Shown here one piece after another: positions 35,298 to 44,324 of a stretch of 64,000 nt of DNA (the first letter of the stretch is position 1; every line of letters begins with the position of its first letter). The notes under the pieces are model-generated. The model was given only the letters and a program-made list of their open reading frames with translations. It did not search any database and was not told where the DNA came from. The position numbers and the translations under genes are program-made. The stretch spans positions 372,001 to 436,000 of the forward strand of contig CAWFAS010000003.1 in assembly GCA_963813895.1 (NCBI GenBank). The letters are read 5' to 3'. Origin of the DNA: DASZWJ01 sp963813895 (GTDB lineage: Bacteria; Pseudomonadota; Gammaproteobacteria; JAURND01).

Positions 35298-36594
35298 TTA
35301 ACTAAATAGTAGAAAAAAATGGATGATATCTCCCATCATAAGTTTATCCTTGACAGAGAGTTGTTTATTCAGCCAATTGGCAAAATCTCCGGCAATTTCA
35401 GCTTGCCATTCGTTTTTTTCACGTTCCTCGCGGAAAGGTGAGTCCTGGTGCTGGCGGTGTGGGTCAAGCCAAAGCTGCTGGGCGCGTGAAAGTTTGGATT
35501 GAGTACTCCAGCCAGCGGGAAATTCTCTCACTCAGCGGCATAATCCAGCATGGAGTTAACCAGTTCCTCGACATATTCTTGACGTCGGTCGCGCAGTGGC
35601 AGAGTGCTGTCTTTGGGCGCAATAGCTATTAAGTAACTACGAAATTGATTTATTGACTCTTTAGTCCGGTACTGGTATTGACCCTTAAAGATTGATTTTT
35701 CCCGAGTAGGAAGGGATTTGTGTTGTTTATTCCAATGCGGGGGGGCGCAACTGAATAAATAAACTGAGCCACCGCGTTTCACATTCAGTTGTGAGACATT
35801 TCGAGGTTTGGTGCCGCCAAAATTCTGAATTGCCATATCAGGAAAATCCGAAATGACAGCTTCGTGGTATTTTTCTTCTCGGCGGGCTTTTCTGGCTTCT
35901 TTTGCTGTTTCAGAAAAACGCTGCTCGATGATTCGATGATGCAATTCCTGCGCAAGAGAGGAGGCGAAGAGTGGCCCCAATAAGTGATATTCCGTAGCAT
36001 TGATTGGAAAAAAAACTTGTTTGGCCAGAGTATGCGAACTGAGTTCTTTGCTGAGTAGTACTTCTGAAAAATCATTCATCCATTGTTGTAATTGTTCCGG
36101 TGAAGTTGCAAATGGCTTAAGCGCTGAATCATCATTTTGGGCAATGAAATCAATTAAACTCCTATTTTCTTGTTTTAATATAAGTAGATTGACCACATCC
36201 AGCACGCGTGCATTACATACATAATCAACCTCGAAGGTATTGAGGGAAGCTGTGCTTAAGTATTTTGCATTTAGATCACTGTCACGACAAAAAGAATGGG
36301 AGTTAGCATAAATACTTGTGCCTTTAGCATCCGTATGAGTAAATTTCAGCGCATGGGTAACCATGCTGATTTGCCTAGAGTGTTTTGCGGCATAAGTTAG
36401 CCAGACAGCTGGATTGAAGTCGGCTTCTATTTTTGCGCGATTGCTTTTGGCTTCTGTGTCAAATAGGGCTAATTGGTCGAGATCGGAGATAGCTTTGCGG
36501 TTTTTTTCTGTGGCTTTATCGAATTTTTTTAATTTGGCGCTAGCCCTATCTTGTATGTAATCAGCAATTTTTTTTGAAGACTAAATATTTCCAT
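35298..36594 (-). pseudogene. csy1: Type I-F CRISPR Csy1 (Cas8f), orphan and frameshifted
   Basis: Csy1 is the large subunit of the type I-F Cascade that recognises the PAM. The protein is recognisable over its length: FNPAVWLTYAAKHSRQISMV, THALKFTHTDAKGTSIYA, SSHTLAKQVFFPINATEYHL, LLGPLFASSLAQELHHR, GGTKPRNVSQLNVKRGG, then a C-terminal SKLSRAQQLWLDPHR. Two breaks: codon 8 in a run of eight A where nine keep frame (36568-36575), and a one-base loss near 35530 where a TGA overlaps a GTG. The last few residues are replaced. No cas1, cas3, csy2-4, cas6f or CRISPR repeat is in the window. Confidence 0.9.
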
Positions 36595-36848
36595 TAATTC
36601 TCCTAAATACCGTCCTAATTAAAGTTAATCGGATAATAAAGCTGAACGATAAATGCTTGTATTAAAAGTAAAAAAATTGTGCATTTGAATTGGCAAATTA
36701 CTGTATTCGCTTAAAATGTTAATAATAAAAAAGAAATTGGTTATTGGGTTATGAGCATGGCAATCCATTAAGTTTGCTTATTACTTAAGGTTTCTTTAAG
36801 TTTAAGTAAGGACGCATTCAAGCATATTTCAGCCTCATTTACCATTAC

Positions 36849-36985
36849 CTATATCATCTCTTCACGGCGTAGATTTGCCATATTCTGGACGTATTTCAGC
36901 CTTCTCGCACGTATTTCTGGGGAGTCATTGCCAACAGTATGTTCATCTTCGGGAATTTTTAAGGAAATATTAATTTTCTTCAATA
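36849..36985 (-). pseudogene. Xre-type HTH regulator, N-terminal remnant
   Basis: Minus-strand codons read KINISLKIPEDEHTVGNDSP, then EIRARRLKYVQNMANLRREE and a TAG at 36849. This fits the 'SPE.RA.RLK..R.LANL.R.EM' opening of a helix-turn-helix family common in Legionella-like bacteria. The helix-turn-helix itself is missing. The rest of 36595-37055 is AT rich with no supported gene. Confidence 0.45.
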
Positions 36986-37055
36986 AATGATACTTAATAA
37001 TTTTTTAATATTAATGTATTAAAATTTTAGCTACGTAATGTAATGAAATAACAAA

Positions 37056-38219
37056 ATGAGATTGCCTGTAATGAGTGAAGCGAAAGGTGTAAAAAATATA
37101 TTAACTGACAAAAATAAAGAGGGTTATATTCATCTCTTATCTTTTGAAAAAGAACTTGATTTGATATTAGAAAAGATATTGCCAGAAGAAAGTGAAGAGC
37201 ATGAAAACGAGAATGAACACCAAGAGAAATTGCGCCAAATTCTGGACTTGGCAGAGGATGAGGAAATAGAAGAAGAAGAGGAAAGAATAATTATCCCTTC
37301 CCCAAAAAAATCAAAAGACAGCCTATCATTAGATGAAAGAAAACCCCCAGAAATTAAAACCAAGGAAAAGGAAAAATCTCCAAGTCATATTGTATTAACA
37401 GCTACTAAGTGGGAAGGTTTTTTTGTTGAACCACGAGAGTTGCAAAATGTCGATGAAGTTCTGAAAAATTTAATTATGGGCATTTCCGAAGAATTTGGAA
37501 AAAAAGGAAATTGTGTAGCTAATTCTTATTATATGGCTAAACTACTGCTTGAGCCTGCCAATCAATCAACACAATTAAAAAATTCACTCTATAATGTGAC
37601 TGACCATGAAGGGCTCGCCCTGAATTCAAATTATGAATATTTTCGCAAGCTTTTGCGAGACGCCGACAAGCGTGAAAGTAAAAAGGTCTCAAAGATTAAA
37701 AACCAAAATTGCGATTCAACTGGAAATATTGTAAATGTTCGTTATAACACAAAAAAATGTGAAGATATTTCCTCCATAACCTCTTTGGTTCAGGATATCC
37801 ACGATACATTAAGCAATGGGCCCGCCAACGGTATTTTTGTCGCTGCAACCGAAGACCATAATTATCTCTATGTTGTGAATCAGAAAAAAGAAGTCTTTGT
37901 TGTTGACTCAGATCTTGGTCTATTTTTCCAACTAAACAAACAGACCATTCCCATCGTAGCCAATATTTATGGGTGGGGATTATTTGTTGATCCTGAGCTA
38001 CAACAGTTAGACTTGACTTATGTGGGAAATCTACATTCAAGCTGGGGATCATTACAAGCAGCTCATAAGACACCTGAAAATATTATGTTTGCACATGAAC
38101 AGTTAACAAATGGCGTTAGAGGGGATGTTCTGAATAACATAAAACCAGTAATACTGGGTTCTATCAGTACGAGTGATATGAGTTCCGGCCAAAAGCAAAC
38201 GCCAATGCCGTGGGAGTAA
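37056..38219 (+). CDS. Putative effector with a papain-like Cys/His/Asp arrangement
   Basis: 387 residues, no family recognised. The N-terminal third is very acidic and low complexity (EDEEIEEEEERIII), then Lys/Glu-rich up to about residue 110. The C-terminal domain has a cysteine at the start of a helix (KKGNCVANSYYMAKLL, Cys153), a histidine after a strand (FVAATEDHNYLYVV, His268) and an aspartate in the next strand (VFVVDSDLG, Asp284). That order and setting match papain-like cysteine proteases or transglutaminases. ATG 37056 or ATG 37071 are both possible starts. It stands alone, as secreted effectors often do. Confidence 0.6.
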   Translation: MRLPVMSEAKGVKNILTDKNKEGYIHLLSFEKELDLILEKILPEESEEHENENEHQEKLRQILDLAEDEEIEEEEERIIIPSPKKSKDSLSLDERKPPEIKTKEKEKSPSHIVLTATKWEGFFVEPRELQNVDEVLKNLIMGISEEFGKKGNCVANSYYMAKLLLEPANQSTQLKNSLYNVTDHEGLALNSNYEYFRKLLRDADKRESKKVSKIKNQNCDSTGNIVNVRYNTKKCEDISSITSLVQDIHDTLSNGPANGIFVAATEDHNYLYVVNQKKEVFVVDSDLGLFFQLNKQTIPIVANIYGWGLFVDPELQQLDLTYVGNLHSSWGSLQAAHKTPENIMFAHEQLTNGVRGDVLNNIKPVILGSISTSDMSSGQKQTPMPWE

Positions 38220-38576
38220 CTCACTCTAAAATAGAACTTTAAGTGTTACCTACGTATCCTAATACGAGTATTACTCACCACAGTCTATATAGAGAAGGCC
38301 AAGAGAGCCCCCTCCCCAAGACAAAGTCAAAAGCAGTATGACCTTACAACTAATCGAAAATTGGTTAAAAATAATCGTATTGTGCTACCATTAAGAGCCA
38401 GTTTTTTGCATCCGAGCGCGGAAGGCCTAATGGCATTTTCGATAAGATTATTATCTATTCTAATGCAATCAACTTGCAGATAATTCGTTTCTATTCAGCA
38501 CTCCTACTCACCCGGGTTTTGGCGCCTGGCTTAAGTTAGCGCCCTTGGACTTTAATTTTTCTTCAAGGAAATTTAT
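38220..38576. other. Intergenic region upstream of the aldo/keto reductase
   Basis: 357 bp, AT rich. I see no open frame with a ribosome site and no repeat of the window families. A possible hairpin GGGTTTTGGCGCC...GGCGCCC-type (GGCGCC then GCGCCC) lies at 38514-38545, 30 bp before the gene. Its role is not clear. Confidence 0.3.
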
Positions 38577-39557
38577 ATGGAACATATTCGAATCCCCTCT
38601 TTAACTAAATCCGCCTCCCGAATTTGTTTGGGAACTTGGGCTATCGGCGGCTGGATGTGGGGCGGAACAGAAGAAACCGAATCTATCAAAACTATCCATA
38701 AAGCCCTGGAACTTGGCATCAACCTGATTGATACGGCTCCCGTGTATGGTTTTGGCAAATCCGAAGAAATCCTTGGCAAAGCCATAAAACAATACGGTCA
38801 GCGTGAAAATATCATCCTTGCCACAAAAGTGGGCTTGGAATGGCACAATGGCAAAATTTCCCGAAATTCCTCCCGCCGCAGAATCCTACAAGAAATTGAA
38901 GATTCCCTAAATCGTCTACAAACCGATTACGTTGATATCTATCAAATTCATTGGCCGGATAAATCAACCCCTTTTCAAGAAACCGCTCAGACACTCTTAT
39001 CCTTAATAGCAAATGGCAAAATCCGTGCCATCGGAGTCAGCAATTTTTCAACCGAACAAATGCAAGAATTCATGAAGTTTGCGCCTATTCATACCTCACA
39101 ACCACCCTATAATCTGTTTGATAGGCAAATAGAAGCAGAAATTCTGCCCTTCACAGAACAATCGGGTATCATTACCCTGGCCTATGGTTCATTATGTCGC
39201 GGTTTATTGACTGGAACAATGCGTCCGGACACTCAGTTTACCGGAGATGATCTACGCAAAATTGACCCTAAATTTAAACAACCGGTCTATCAACAATACC
39301 TCGATGCAGTCACAGCACTCAACGATTTTGCCCAATCAAATTATAAAAAAAATGTCCTGGCCTTGGCGGCCAGGTGGGTTTTGGATAAAGGACATACCAT
39401 CGCACTTTGGGGAGCCCGACATCCTGCTCAATTAGAACCGATTGGTGATATTATGGGCTGGTCGATAAATGCAGAAGCGATGCAGCAAATCGATCAAATT
39501 CTAAAGCAACATATAAAAACCCCAGTAGGACCTGAATTTATGGCTCCACCAGCTTAG
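38577..39557 (+). CDS. Aldo/keto reductase
   Basis: 326 residues of the AKR superfamily, an NADPH-dependent (beta/alpha)8 barrel. Signature elements: GTWAIGGWMWGG at the start, INLIDTAPVYGFGKSEEILG with the catalytic Asp and Tyr, ILATKVGLEW with the Lys, IYQIHWPD with the His, and IRAIGVSNFS. The sequence resembles members acting on small aldehydes or ketones. AAGGAAA precedes ATG 38577. A remnant of a 3-hydroxyisobutyrate dehydrogenase-like gene directly follows. Confidence 0.93.
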   Translation: MEHIRIPSLTKSASRICLGTWAIGGWMWGGTEETESIKTIHKALELGINLIDTAPVYGFGKSEEILGKAIKQYGQRENIILATKVGLEWHNGKISRNSSRRRILQEIEDSLNRLQTDYVDIYQIHWPDKSTPFQETAQTLLSLIANGKIRAIGVSNFSTEQMQEFMKFAPIHTSQPPYNLFDRQIEAEILPFTEQSGIITLAYGSLCRGLLTGTMRPDTQFTGDDLRKIDPKFKQPVYQQYLDAVTALNDFAQSNYKKNVLALAARWVLDKGHTIALWGARHPAQLEPIGDIMGWSINAEAMQQIDQILKQHIKTPVGPEFMAPPA

Positions 39558-39564
39558 GGGTAAC

Positions 39565-39735
39565 AAATGGGTCGGCCGGTTATTAACAGCAGGTTATTCC
39601 GTCATCGGCTATAACCGAACCAAAGACAAAGCAGCTGAACTTATTCAACAGGGAATGCAATGGGCTGATTCTCCCGAACAGGTAATCAACGCCTGCAAAA
39701 TAAGCTTAATATCATTTCAATCCTTACAAACCTGA
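39565..39735 (+). pseudogene. 6-phosphogluconate/3-hydroxyisobutyrate dehydrogenase-like N-domain remnant
   Basis: Fifty-six codons read GRLLTAGYSVIGYNRTKDKA, AELIQQGMQWADSPEQVINA and CKISLISF, which is the NAD-binding region of the family after its GxGxMG loop ('M...LL..GY.V.VYNRT..KA..L...GA..A.SP.E.....'). Neither start nor catalytic domain is present. Confidence 0.7.
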
Positions 39736-39748
39736 AGCTTTGATTTTT

Positions 39749-40645
39749 ATGAAACTAAAGTTTTTTTTTAGTCTGTTATTAGTTGGTTTTATTGCTATAG
39801 CCCATGGACAAGAATCCAATAATTTACCAGAAGAAATCCAAGAAGAACCGCCACAAATAGGTAATTTTATCTTCCCCAGTTCAGAGCAGCCTGGTCCACT
39901 CATTAGTTTTGGCCAGAATATAATTGATAAAAATCAAATACAATTCTTTTTAGAGGCCGATAAAATTGGTGGGGTGAATAAACATACGATTGATGTTGTT
40001 CCCTCTGTTCTGTATGGAGTGACGGACAATTTTTCTATTTTCTTTAACTTGCCGATTGCTGCCAGCTTCAAAGATAAAGCCCACCAATCCTCCGGCTTAG
40101 AAGATGCTTTTTTGCAATTTGAATATGCTTTTTATGCATACCAGAATCATAATTATACTGATCAAGCCACCGTTGTCACCAATATGACCTTCCCTACTGG
40201 TTCTGCGGATAAACGTCCCAATACTGGTTTTGGCTCACCTAGCTTTTTCCTAGGCACTACCTTTAACCGCATCTATGTAAAATGGTTTTTATTTACTTCC
40301 TATGGAACTATTCTTACCACAGAAGATAAAGACGATGAAACCAAATTTGGCAATCAATTTTTATATCAAGCAGGTTTTGGCAGAAATCTGTTTAATATTG
40401 ATTCCAAATGGATTTTTGCAGGGCTGGTCGAGACTGACGGGACTTATGCGGAAAAGAATAAAATAAATGGTGCCACAGATCCCAATTCGGGAGGAAATGT
40501 GGTGTATGTAACTCCATCGCTATGGATTTCATCCAAAAATTTAGTATTTCAGCTGGGGGCGGGAATGCCGGTGACACAACATTTATATGGTGACCAGGGA
40601 AAAAACCGATATTTGCTGGAAGTTAATTTGGGGTGGACGTTTTAG
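39749..40645 (+). CDS. Outer-membrane beta-barrel protein
   Basis: 298 residues from ATG 39749. A signal peptide (KLKFFFSLLLVGFIAIAHG) precedes a mature part of alternating-residue strands ending in aromatic Phe (LLEVNLGWTF), the outer-membrane sorting end. It resembles the transporter family annotated as MetA-pathway or phenol-degradation-like porins. Strands such as YGVTDNFSIFFNLPI and ATVVTNMTFPTGSAD support this. The last 65 or so bases recur at 47756-47835, part of a segmental duplication. Confidence 0.7.
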   Translation: MKLKFFFSLLLVGFIAIAHGQESNNLPEEIQEEPPQIGNFIFPSSEQPGPLISFGQNIIDKNQIQFFLEADKIGGVNKHTIDVVPSVLYGVTDNFSIFFNLPIAASFKDKAHQSSGLEDAFLQFEYAFYAYQNHNYTDQATVVTNMTFPTGSADKRPNTGFGSPSFFLGTTFNRIYVKWFLFTSYGTILTTEDKDDETKFGNQFLYQAGFGRNLFNIDSKWIFAGLVETDGTYAEKNKINGATDPNSGGNVVYVTPSLWISSKNLVFQLGAGMPVTQHLYGDQGKNRYLLEVNLGWTF

Positions 40646-40799
40646 AATTAACGAACCCTATGCGGTTTGAAAGTGTTTTTGGACTCAAGATCGATAATTT
40701 TGACACGATGAGCGTGTTACTTCATGATGCCTTTCATTTGTATACATTAGATGCTAGTATGATTATATAAGTATCATGTATCATCACAAGAGGTGCAAT

Positions 40800-41054
40800 A
40801 TGCAAAATTCAACTTTAGTCGTTACAGTCCGTGTTAAATCAGAAGTGGCTGTCCGTTTAGAGAAATTAGCTGAATCCATGGATCGCTCTAAATCCTATTT
40901 GGCAGCAGAGGCAATCGAGGAATATTTAGAAATTCACGAATGGCAAATACAAGCAATCGAAGAAGGGATTGCTGCTGTTGACCGTGGCGAAACAGTTAAC
41001 TTTGAGGAAATAAAGAAACATTGGGAGAAAAAAATTGAAGATTCAGATCACTAA
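40800..41054 (+). CDS. RHH (CopG/ParD-like) antitoxin
   Basis: 84 residues from ATG 40800 (AGAGGTG 4-6 bases ahead). The N-terminal strand-helix-helix (TLVVTVRVKSEVAVRLEKLA then DRSKSYLAAEAIEEYL) is the ribbon-helix-helix DNA-binding fold; the C-terminal helix (IAAVDRGETVNFEEIKKHW) binds the toxin. The stop overlaps the toxin start by 20 bases. An inverted ATGAT..ATCAT pattern at 40759-40777 in front may be the operator. Confidence 0.88.
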   Translation: MQNSTLVVTVRVKSEVAVRLEKLAESMDRSKSYLAAEAIEEYLEIHEWQIQAIEEGIAAVDRGETVNFEEIKKHWEKKIEDSDH

Positions 41055-41310
41055 ACCTGCTACTACTGATCTTCAAGAGATTGATAACTATTTTCGCCAG
41101 GATAATCTCGCTGCTGCAAATCATACGGTGATGCGTGTGCTTGAAGCAATTGAGTATTTAGCAATGCTCCCAACCATGGGTCGGGTGGGTCGCTTACCGA
41201 AAACCAGGGAACTAATTATAAGTGGTGCGCCTTTTATTGTGGTGTATCAAGTGCGTCAGCAAACAATCTTTGTATTACGTATTTTACATGCCGCGAGAAA
41301 ATGGCCATAG
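41035..41310 (+). CDS. RelE/ParE-family toxin
   Basis: 91 residues, start TTG 41035 overlapping the antitoxin. It has the ParE/RelE fold pattern: ITKPATTDLQEIDNYFR, a middle ML-P-MGRVGR, LIISGAPFIVVYQVRQQTIF, and the final VLRILHAARKWP. ParE toxins poison gyrase, RelE members cut mRNA on ribosomes; RILHAAR suits either. Together with the RHH antitoxin it is a complete type II module, intact in appearance. Confidence 0.88.
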   Translation: MKIQITKPATTDLQEIDNYFRQDNLAAANHTVMRVLEAIEYLAMLPTMGRVGRLPKTRELIISGAPFIVVYQVRQQTIFVLRILHAARKWP

Positions 41311-41368
41311 CACTGGTTGTTTGCCACCTCGATGGAGATGGACTTAGAAGATTATAAGTGACTAAAAT

Positions 41369-42223
41369 ATGAATACTTTTGAACGAAACCTCACTAGCCT
41401 GTATGGAGACCGCGGTAATGTATGGCTAGTTGATTTGCCAATGACAATAAGCAAAATAGCAAATAAATATCACCTATCTCACCTGCAGCCAGTCAATAAC
41501 TTAAGTTACAATTACGTTATGTCTGGTTTTCAAGACGAAAAAGCGATTATTTTAAAATTGGGGCTTGATATTGCTGGACTAAAAAGAGAAGCACATGCAC
41601 TTAAAGCATTTGCTGATCATGGCACTGCTCACCTGCTGACAGAAGACCAGGGAATGCTGCTCTTAGAGCGCGCTATTCCGGGTAGTTCTTTGAAGTCCTA
41701 TTTCCCCTCTTCGGATGATCAAGCAATCCGCATAGCTTGTAACATCATGAAGAGACTCCATCAAGCACTCCTACCAGAGGCTGTCCAATTTCCTCATATC
41801 AAAGACTGGTTGCAGGTCCTTGATAAAGAATGGGATATTCCAACTAATTACTTAAAAAAAGCACGAAAGCTTCGTGATCATTTGCTTGCAACTACTTCTC
41901 CCACCGTTCTCCTCCATGGCGATCTGCATCATGATAATATTTTACAAAATGGAACTGACTGGTTAGTGATTGACCCTAAAGGCGTTATCGGTGACCCAGT
42001 GAATGAAGTTTGGGCATTTATCAACAATCCCCGGGAAATGAGCGCTGCGATGATTCTTGCCCGGGTTGATTTATTTTCTGAACTTTTAAATCTCGACCAG
42101 CAGAAGATCCTCAATTGGTGTTTTATCCAGTCTATTTTATCCTGGATTTGGGCTATTGAAGACAATCTCAAACCAAGCTCTATATGGATTTCTAATATTT
42201 TGGATAGGTTAACCAAGCGCTGA
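41369..42223 (+). CDS. Aminoglycoside phosphotransferase, APH(6)/hydroxyurea kinase family, copy 1
   Basis: 284 residues of the APH(6)/StrB-like kinase family. It has an N-terminal lobe (LSYNYVMSGFQDEKAIILKL), the hinge MLLLERAIPGSS, the catalytic loop HGDLHHDNIL and the metal motif VIDPKGVIGDP. Such kinases inactivate streptomycin, though substrates vary. The C-terminus (RLTKR) is shorter than in copy 2 (HAEKEKKYPDWDLILL), and a base change plus shift at 42209-42223 explains this. Residues 77-279 are repeated almost unchanged at 50216-50833. Confidence 0.85.
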   Translation: MNTFERNLTSLYGDRGNVWLVDLPMTISKIANKYHLSHLQPVNNLSYNYVMSGFQDEKAIILKLGLDIAGLKREAHALKAFADHGTAHLLTEDQGMLLLERAIPGSSLKSYFPSSDDQAIRIACNIMKRLHQALLPEAVQFPHIKDWLQVLDKEWDIPTNYLKKARKLRDHLLATTSPTVLLHGDLHHDNILQNGTDWLVIDPKGVIGDPVNEVWAFINNPREMSAAMILARVDLFSELLNLDQQKILNWCFIQSILSWIWAIEDNLKPSSIWISNILDRLTKR

Positions 42224-42452
42224 AAAAGAGAAAAAATATCTAATACCCAAATCCGAATCATTACCATACAAAACATATCCCCCAATTTTGCGAATAATAG
42301 GCGGTTTTTCGTGTCAAAACTTGATCAATAACTGTTTTAATTTAGACTCTGTGTAATTTCTGTGTAACCCAGAAAATAAACTAAAACTTATGTCTGGTTG
42401 AAGTTTACATAAATGTATTTTATAATATGTTTTGTAAACTTAAGGAGGCGTT

Positions 42453-43511
42453 ATGTTCGGCAATCGAATTCAAAGAGCACGGAAAGCTCAAGGGCTATCT
42501 CTTCGAGAATTGGCAGGAAAAATAGGCTTGAGCCATGCTGCAATAAAAAAGTATGAAGATAATCAAACTATCCCTTCGTCCACCATACTCATCAAACTTG
42601 CAAAAGCTTTACACGTCAAAGTGGAGTATTTTTTTAGACCAACTCATTTTGAACTGAACAATATCCAATATCGCCATCTTGCTGATATGCCCAGCAATCA
42701 TAAAATAGAAATTGAAGCTAAAATCTTCGATAACGTCGAACGTCGCATTGAATTGGAAAGCTTGTTTCCCTCTTTTCTTATTGCCAACTATTCACAACCA
42801 AAGTTACCCGAACTTCAAAGTGAGCAAGAAATTGAAGCTCTGGCAGATAACATTCGCAAACAATGGAACTTAGGACTTGATCCAATTCCAGATTTAATTG
42901 ATGCTTGTGAAAACCAAGGAATTAAGGTATTTAGATTTGACAATAGCCACTACCCCAAATTTGATGGTCTGGCCGCATTCATCAATAATAATATACCTGT
43001 TATTGTTATTAGCAGCCCATGGCCTGGTGACCGACAGCGTTTTACTTTAGCTCATGAACTAGGACACTTACTATTGGCAGGACAACTTGCCAATCACTTA
43101 GATGAAGAAAAATGCTGCAACCGTTTTGCAGGCGCATTTTTGCTACCTAAAAAATCTCTTCTTCAAATTCTGGGAAATCACCGTAATTACATAGAACCCC
43201 GTGAACTCAGTATCCTAAAAGAAGAATTTGGTATTAGTATGTTAAGTATTCTGCACCGAATCGAAGATGCAGGTATTATCTCTAATAAACTTTACTCTCA
43301 ATTGCGATCTCAATTTAATGCACACGGCTGGGATAAGAAAGAACCTGGCAATCCATATCCTGAAGAAATAACTAATTCCTTCGAACAAATGGTCTTTCAT
43401 GCGCTCGCTGAAAATTTTATTGGAGAATCTAAAGCAGCAGAGCTAATGAATATTTCCATTGAATCCTTTAGAGCTTTACGGACAATGGAAAATGCAACTT
43501 GTCATTACTGA
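42453..43511 (+). CDS. Xre HTH fused to ImmA/IrrE metallopeptidase
   Basis: 352 residues. Residues 1-60 form an Xre helix-turn-helix (ARKAQGLSLRELAGKIGLSH), and about residues 140-290 an ImmA/IrrE zinc peptidase with HELGH at 201-205 (FTLAHELGHLLLAG). A C-terminal segment (FHALAENFIGESKAAELMNI) looks like a further small helix-turn-helix. AAGGAGG precedes ATG 42453. Its end overlaps by 20 bases the start of a PIN-domain gene, the order seen in Xre-peptidase/PIN toxin-antitoxin-like pairs. The peptidase may act as the antitoxin or its regulator. Confidence 0.88.
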   Translation: MFGNRIQRARKAQGLSLRELAGKIGLSHAAIKKYEDNQTIPSSTILIKLAKALHVKVEYFFRPTHFELNNIQYRHLADMPSNHKIEIEAKIFDNVERRIELESLFPSFLIANYSQPKLPELQSEQEIEALADNIRKQWNLGLDPIPDLIDACENQGIKVFRFDNSHYPKFDGLAAFINNNIPVIVISSPWPGDRQRFTLAHELGHLLLAGQLANHLDEEKCCNRFAGAFLLPKKSLLQILGNHRNYIEPRELSILKEEFGISMLSILHRIEDAGIISNKLYSQLRSQFNAHGWDKKEPGNPYPEEITNSFEQMVFHALAENFIGESKAAELMNISIESFRALRTMENATCHY

Positions 43512-43839
43512 TGCCAGCATAATAATTGACATAGAAAATAGCGACCTGACAAGGCCTATGTTCAACCTACCTTATCAGTTTGCTGTTCCAGATGTTTTGT
43601 TTGAAGAAGAACTATTAGAGCGGCATAGCCATTTACTAAATTTGGGTTTAATGAGAAAAGCAATAGGGCCTGAACTTATCTCTGAAGCCTATAATTTACG
43701 CCAACAATTTTCTAAAACAAGCGTGAATGACCTGCTAGCCTTAACGTTAGCAAAAGACACAAACTCTCTTCTATTAATTTTAGTGTCTATACATGAGTGC
43801 CTACACACGGCTGCCAGGAACCAGTTTACAAGGATGTGA
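43492..43839 (+). pseudogene. PIN-domain protein (partner of the Xre-ImmA gene), damaged C-terminus
   Basis: Starts at ATG 43492 (MQLVITDASIIIDIENSDL, first PIN Asp). The central part has PDVLFEEELLERH and SVNDLLALTLAKDTNSLLL with the next acidic residues. The last strand, normally '.LLTGD..LR.AA', reads ILVSIHECLHTAARN, so the terminal Asp is lost through two small shifts. The frame ends at a TGA next to a fragment of palindrome C. The toxin is probably weakened or dead. Confidence 0.65.
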
Positions 43840-43849
43840 ACTTTTGCGT

Positions 43850-43886
43850 CCTGCAGCCTGGATCCCAGCTTCCTGCCGGGACGACG
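43850..43886. repeat. Half of palindrome C
   Basis: Sequence TGGATCCCAGCTTCCTGCCG followed by GGACGACG equals the right arm of the C palindrome found nested at 24483, 47335 and 63443. The left arm is missing. The remaining 43887-44324 holds a J-like scrap near 43940-43985. Confidence 0.7.
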
Positions 43887-44045
43887 CACTTCAAAGTTAA
43901 GGTATACACACATCTTTATGAGCCACATTAGGAAGATCCTTCGCGAGCAGCGTGTCCAACACGCTTCCTCCTCATACAGTAGCCGTTTTTGGCTAAAAGA
44001 TACGTGAACTGATTATTCAGATGTTTTAACAAATATTTACTACTC

Positions 44046-44231
44046 CTAGAAGCTCTATTAGCGGAAATTAAGGCCTATTGCCAATGGGCCGGCATCAATC
44101 GACCGACGGAGTTTTTCACACAAGCCATTGATTACATTCTGAAAAATTACAAGGATTGGCGTAAAATTTATTCACAACAAACCGCCCTAAAACCCTCAGA
44201 AAATTCACCTGATCTTTCGGTATTGTATTGA
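44046..44231 (+). pseudogene. C-terminal fragment of an unknown protein
   Basis: Sixty-one codons without start: LEALLAEIKAYCQWAGINRP, TEFFTQAIDYILKNYKDWRK, then a stop at 44229. The amphipathic helical character is clear, but I cannot name a family. Possibly the tail of a plasmid- or mobile element-borne DNA-binding protein. Confidence 0.35.
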
Positions 44232-44324
44232 ATTATTTTCTTTTCCGGTCGTCAAAAAAATTGCGCTATATTTATTCGATACATTTGAGATTTAGATCTA
44301 GGAGCTGCACAAATTTATCGCACG

